From: JBEKHI01 sp050012355
Lineage (GTDB): Bacteria; Actinomycetota; Actinomycetes; Streptosporangiales; Streptosporangiaceae
Direction of reading: 5' to 3'
Length of the DNA stretch: 8,444 nt
Assembly (NCBI GenBank): GCA_050012355.1
Contig: JBEKHI010000363.1
Coordinates: 1 to 8,444, forward strand
Under the pieces are notes generated by a model. The model was given only the letters and a program-made list of their open reading frames with translations. It made no database searches and was not told the DNA's origin. The position numbers and the translations under genes were made by a program. Below are positions 5,735 through 8,444 of this stretch, in pieces (the first letter of the stretch is position 1; each line of letters starts with the position of its first letter).

Positions 5735-7792
5735 TCAGAGCGCGGGGCGGAAACCCTCGTGCCGCACCCGCCACCGCGCGGGCCACCCGGGACGATCAGT
5801 CGACGGCCCGCCGTCCCAGCCGGCCGTCATCATCGCCACCGCCCACAACAGCCCGCCGTTACCCGGCAGGTACCAGTCGTTGCTGAATCCCGCCGCGGAA
5901 TACCGGTTTCGCGGGGCGTCGAACAGCAGCCAGTCCACCGCTTCGGCCGGCCGTTCCAGCCGGGCGGCGGTCATCGCGAGCATGGGGAAGTCCTTGCCCC
6001 AGATGTTGCTGGTCTGCCCGGCACCGCGCAGGTCTCCCGCCACCCGCTCGTAGGTGGCCGCCATCACGACCGGGTCGATCAGCGGCCCGCGGATACCACT
6101 GTAGGCCTCCAGCCAGGCGGGACGCAGGTACCGTGGCCCCGGTGACCCCGCCCACCGGCCGGTCACCGGCCAGCTGCCCTCCGGCGCGGTGTTCCAGCGT
6201 TCCGGATGCGACTCCGTATCGACATAGACGCCGTCTCTGACGCAGGGCCGCGACAAATAGGCCAGAACATGGTCCCACCGCCGGTCGCGCGACATCCCGA
6301 GCCGTTCCCGCCAGCGCTGCGCGATGCCGAGCGAGCAAGCCCAGTAGTTCAGCTCGCTGGTGGGGTTCCAGCTATCGGTCCCGAGGTCCCCCTCCGCTCC
6401 GCTCATCACCGGCGGCCCGAGCACGTAACGCGCGCCATCCCAGGCGGCGAAGTCCGCCATCATCTCGGCGGTCTCGAACACGATGTCCCGCCAGGTACGC
6501 AACGTCGCGTCGGTCGGTGAAGCCCGGTAGCACAGCTCCGCGAACAGGAGCGGATGCGCGTTCTGGGTGATCCGGTGCGGACCGTACTCCCAGCTCTCCC
6601 AGCGCCCGTCCGGAGACGGGGTCTTCAGCCACTTGGCCCCCCGCCAGCCCTCGGCCCGGGCCTCCGCCCGGGCGGCCGGCAACCCCGTCGACCGCAGCCA
6701 CTCGAACCAGCCGTCAAGCATCCGCGACCGGTCCCAGAGCATGAAGTGCGCCCCGTGCCACGCGGTCATCTCCAGGTGGAACTTGCCGTACCAGCTGTTC
6801 AGCAGCAGCCCGCTCTCCTGCGGCGGGGCGGAACCCGACGAGTTCACCGCGGTGAGATACTGCGAGAGCACGATCCGCCGCTCGAGTTCTGGCCAGTGGT
6901 CATCCTCGCTGTCCGCCAGATCGACCGCCGCGCCCGCGGACCAGAATCCCGCCCAGTACCCGGCCGCGGCTTGCCGCGTCTCATCGAATCCCGGCGGTTC
7001 ACCGAGGACGCCGTCCGGCGAGAAGCAGCAGGTCAGCTCGATCTCCTCGCCGTCAGCCGTCACCGTCACCGTGTGCGGCGCGGTGAACCGCGCGGTCCCG
7101 CCGCTGGCCCGGATCGCGCAGTAGTAGCTCGTGTCGTCGATAACCCGCCGGACAGACCCGTCCAGCACCTCGGTGACATGATCTGCGGGCCTGCTGGTGT
7201 CGCTCAGCTCCCGCCCGTTGGCGACTGGGTACCCGAAACCGACGTTGACGGTCAGCCCGCCGCTGCGCAGCAGCGGCGACCGCACCCGCGCCGCGACCAG
7301 GCTGAGCTGCGGATGACACACCACCGCCGTTTGCACTGGAAAACCAGCTGTCCAAAACGACGCATCGATGATCCCTTCCCACAGCCGCAGCCGCTGGGTG
7401 ATGCCGGTAACCGATTCCTGGTCGAGCGGCGCACCCGATCCTTGCGCGAAGAAGAGCCTGCCGAGGTTAAGCCGGTGCGGGTTGTCGTACAGCCAGCCGG
7501 CCAGGTCGTCCTGATCGTGCGGCGCCAGGTAGTACCTGGTCCGGCCATGGGTGACGATCGGGGTCCTGACCCGGTCGGCGGGGTCGAGGCCAGCGGGCAG
7601 CGGATCGGCGTGCCAGGCCCAGCTGGACAGCGTGTTCCCGTAGAACGTCTGCAACCCGGTCACGTCAGCGCCGAACGCGAAATCGCCGTTCCCGACCTGT
7701 AGCGGGCTCGTCTCGTCCGGTGCCCGGAGCACGACGTCGTGGCGGCTCACGACCGCGTGCCGGTCGATGCCTGCGCGGCCTATATCTGGCAT
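5735..7792 (-). CDS. Six-hairpin glycosidase-like protein (probable cytoplasmic glycoside hydrolase or phosphorylase)
   Basis: A 685-residue protein with no signal peptide or membrane segment, so probably cytosolic. The N-terminal beta-rich part carries NGDFAFGADVTGLQTF (35-50). The rest resembles the (alpha/alpha)6-barrel glycosidases related to clan GH-L (GH15/GH65-like). It has SWYGKFHLEMTAWHG...WDR (333-355), then LPAARAEARAEGWRGAKW (371-388), where GH65 relatives have a comparable P-A-R-A-x-A-x-x-x-G-x-x-GA run. The segment around VMSGAEGDLGTDSWNPTSEL (462-481) likely holds an acidic catalytic residue (E467 or E480). A YLPGNGGLLWAV block (641-652) lies near the C-terminus. ATG 7792 lies four codons before the conserved-looking IDRHAVVSRH start. 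It has no Shine-Dalgarno sequence, and a LacI-type operator is immediately upstream. It probably cleaves the sugar imported by the nearby permeases. The CAZy family and substrate are not established. Confidence 0.82.
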   Translation of the reverse strand: MPDIGRAGIDRHAVVSRHDVVLRAPDETSPLQVGNGDFAFGADVTGLQTFYGNTLSSWAWHADPLPAGLDPADRVRTPIVTHGRTRYYLAPHDQDDLAGWLYDNPHRLNLGRLFFAQGSGAPLDQESVTGITQRLRLWEGIIDASFWTAGFPVQTAVVCHPQLSLVAARVRSPLLRSGGLTVNVGFGYPVANGRELSDTSRPADHVTEVLDGSVRRVIDDTSYYCAIRASGGTARFTAPHTVTVTADGEEIELTCCFSPDGVLGEPPGFDETRQAAAGYWAGFWSAGAAVDLADSEDDHWPELERRIVLSQYLTAVNSSGSAPPQESGLLLNSWYGKFHLEMTAWHGAHFMLWDRSRMLDGWFEWLRSTGLPAARAEARAEGWRGAKWLKTPSPDGRWESWEYGPHRITQNAHPLLFAELCYRASPTDATLRTWRDIVFETAEMMADFAAWDGARYVLGPPVMSGAEGDLGTDSWNPTSELNYWACSLGIAQRWRERLGMSRDRRWDHVLAYLSRPCVRDGVYVDTESHPERWNTAPEGSWPVTGRWAGSPGPRYLRPAWLEAYSGIRGPLIDPVVMAATYERVAGDLRGAGQTSNIWGKDFPMLAMTAARLERPAEAVDWLLFDAPRNRYSAAGFSNDWYLPGNGGLLWAVAMMTAGWDGGPSTDRPGWPARWRVRHEGFRPAL

Positions 7793-7793
7793 G

Positions 7794-7812
7794 GATCAAA
7801 CGTTATACCAAG
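7794..7812 (-). promoter_or_regulatory. LacI-type operator/-10 directly before the glycosidase gene
   Basis: On the minus strand CTTGGTATAACGTTTGATC differs by one base from the permease operator and has the same orientation. It ends one base before the ATG. TATAAC (7807-7802) as a -10 would start the transcript at about 7795, leaving a 3-nt leader and no room for a ribosome-binding site. No clear -35 is seen. Inferred to place the glycosidase under the LacI repressor encoded about 6.7 kb away. Confidence 0.65.
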
Positions 7813-8363
7813 GTGTCTGACCCCCTCGGTTGCCGTGCGGTGCCTCGAGGAAGCGAGACGCCCTTGGACCTGATCGCGACGAACCGCAGAATGTGCCCCT
7901 TCCGTGCCTGATTAATCCCGACTGCTGGTGATCGCGGCACGCCGGCGCAATGGCGGCGCTCATGACGCAGAACACCGCAGACCGCCGTGCCGTCCCCTGT
8001 TCATGATCCATGCGCACGTCAGCTGGCAAGCGTCCGCCATTAGCCTGGTGACTGTTTTGAACTTTCCGATCTCGGGAGTAATCGCCGCTGCTACTGGTAT
8101 TGAATTATATTCCGCCAATTCGCACTTGCCGCCGCGCCGATAACACTTGGGCCCGCGCCGACGGGGTGGTGCCGGGCGGGCGTGCTTTCAGCGTGCGCGC
8201 GGTGGCGGGTGACAGGCTGGCGGGAAGCTGCTCGGAAATTCCCGTACCTCAGCGGCATGCTGGCACGCGAAGCACCTGTTCGGCCGACCGGCTGAATAGG
8301 AGAAGCTGGTGTACGGAGAACCGTAGTACTGCTTTATGGCGAAAAGGCACGATACTGGTTGCC
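7813..8363. other. Long gene-free region upstream of the glycosidase and XRE genes
   Basis: No open frame here has a ribosome-binding site together with recognisable protein features. Base composition falls markedly around 8035-8120 (AT-rich runs such as TTGAATTATATTCC), unlike the flanking coding DNA. A CGGGAA/TTCCCG inverted repeat (8221-8226, 8239-8244) and a GTAGTACTGC motif (8323-8332) are present. It may hold long regulatory DNA or the decayed remains of a gene; I cannot tell which. Confidence 0.5.
8323..8356 (+). promoter_or_regulatory. Candidate promoter of the partial XRE gene
   Basis: GTAGTACTGC (8323-8332) matches nine of ten bases of the GTAGTACTAC palindrome found before the small gene/WhiB pair and lies where a -35 would be. 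GATACT (8351-8356) is a plausible actinobacterial -10, with a start site expected at 8363-8364, that is at the ATG. No Shine-Dalgarno sequence is adjacent (AAAAGG ends 16 nt upstream), consistent with a leaderless transcript. Confidence 0.35.
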
Positions 8364-8444
8364 ATGGACGGCCGCCGGGACACGTCAGGGGCACGGCTGG
8401 GCGCCATCGTGCGCGAGTTTCGGCGAGCGGCGGGGCTGACGCAG
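8364..8444 (+). CDS. XRE-type helix-turn-helix regulator, N-terminus only
   Basis: The frame from ATG 8364 stays open to the window edge (27 codons) and reads MDGRRDTSGA then LGAIVREFRRAAGLTQ. The latter is the typical first helix and start of the second helix of actinobacterial XRE/Cro-type DNA-binding domains, where LTQ(EE)LA usually follows. The rest of the gene lies outside the window. It could be a short XRE regulator of the DUF397-partner kind or the N-terminus of a larger HTH-containing ATPase or tetratricopeptide regulator. Confidence 0.65.
   Translation, partial: MDGRRDTSGARLGAIVREFRRAAGLTQ

Noticed and set aside
7525..7539. CCAGGTA-G-TACCTGG inverted repeat containing GTAGTAC
   Set aside because: Lies inside the glycosidase gene at Tyr-Tyr codons and lacks the flanks of the promoter motif. 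Probably coincidence.
6554..7702. 382-codon plus-strand open frame
   Set aside because: Antisense to the glycosidase gene, Arg/Pro-rich without motifs, no ribosome-binding site.
7928..8143. 71-codon GTG frame in the gene-free region
   Set aside because: No ribosome-binding site, abrupt change in composition midway, no recognisable protein features.
8188..8394. 68-codon minus-strand frame
   Set aside because: Overlaps the XRE gene start. The Pro/Cys-rich translation has no motif and there is no ribosome-binding site.

Overview
The window reads as chromosome of a high-GC, filamentous-type actinobacterium. The evidence is strong G/C bias at third codon positions, a WhiB-family iron-sulfur regulator (a family confined to Actinobacteria and their phages), a DUF4232-type secreted lipoprotein, TTG and GTG starts, and hairpin terminators without U-tracts. 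No species can be named.

Positions 1-4091 hold a sugar-utilisation locus. A LacI-family repressor (minus) is divergent from a Gfo/Idh/MocA oxidoreductase (plus). Two abutting ABC sugar-transporter permeases of the MalF/MalG type follow. No solute-binding protein or ATPase gene is present. Further right, on the minus strand at 5735-7792, is a cytoplasmic six-hairpin glycosidase-like protein. Three near-identical LacI-type operators tie these genes together: 1085-1102 (repressor/oxidoreductase), 2234-2252 (permeases) and 7794-7812 (glycosidase). The simplest reading is a local regulon in which an oligosaccharide or glycoside is imported, cleaved by the glycosidase and oxidised by the dehydrogenase, with the LacI protein sensing the substrate. 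The substrate cannot be read from the sequence.

Positions 4092-5666 interrupt this locus with unrelated genes. A gene-free stretch carries a strong hairpin, a palindrome and short repeats. A translationally coupled minus-strand pair follows (an unrecognised 80-residue protein, then WhiB). Next come a perfect 44-bp palindromic terminator and a DUF4232-like lipoprotein gene. The small gene/WhiB pair is flanked by inverted copies of a 23-25 nt repeat centred on GTAG(A/T)ACTAC. Related sequences recur before the lipoprotein gene and before a partial gene at the right edge.

Positions 7813-8363 contain no convincing gene. The window ends inside the first 27 codons of a probable XRE-type helix-turn-helix regulator (8364 onward). 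Three genes (glycosidase, lipoprotein, XRE) lack a Shine-Dalgarno sequence and have a possible -10 element placed for leaderless or near-leaderless transcripts.
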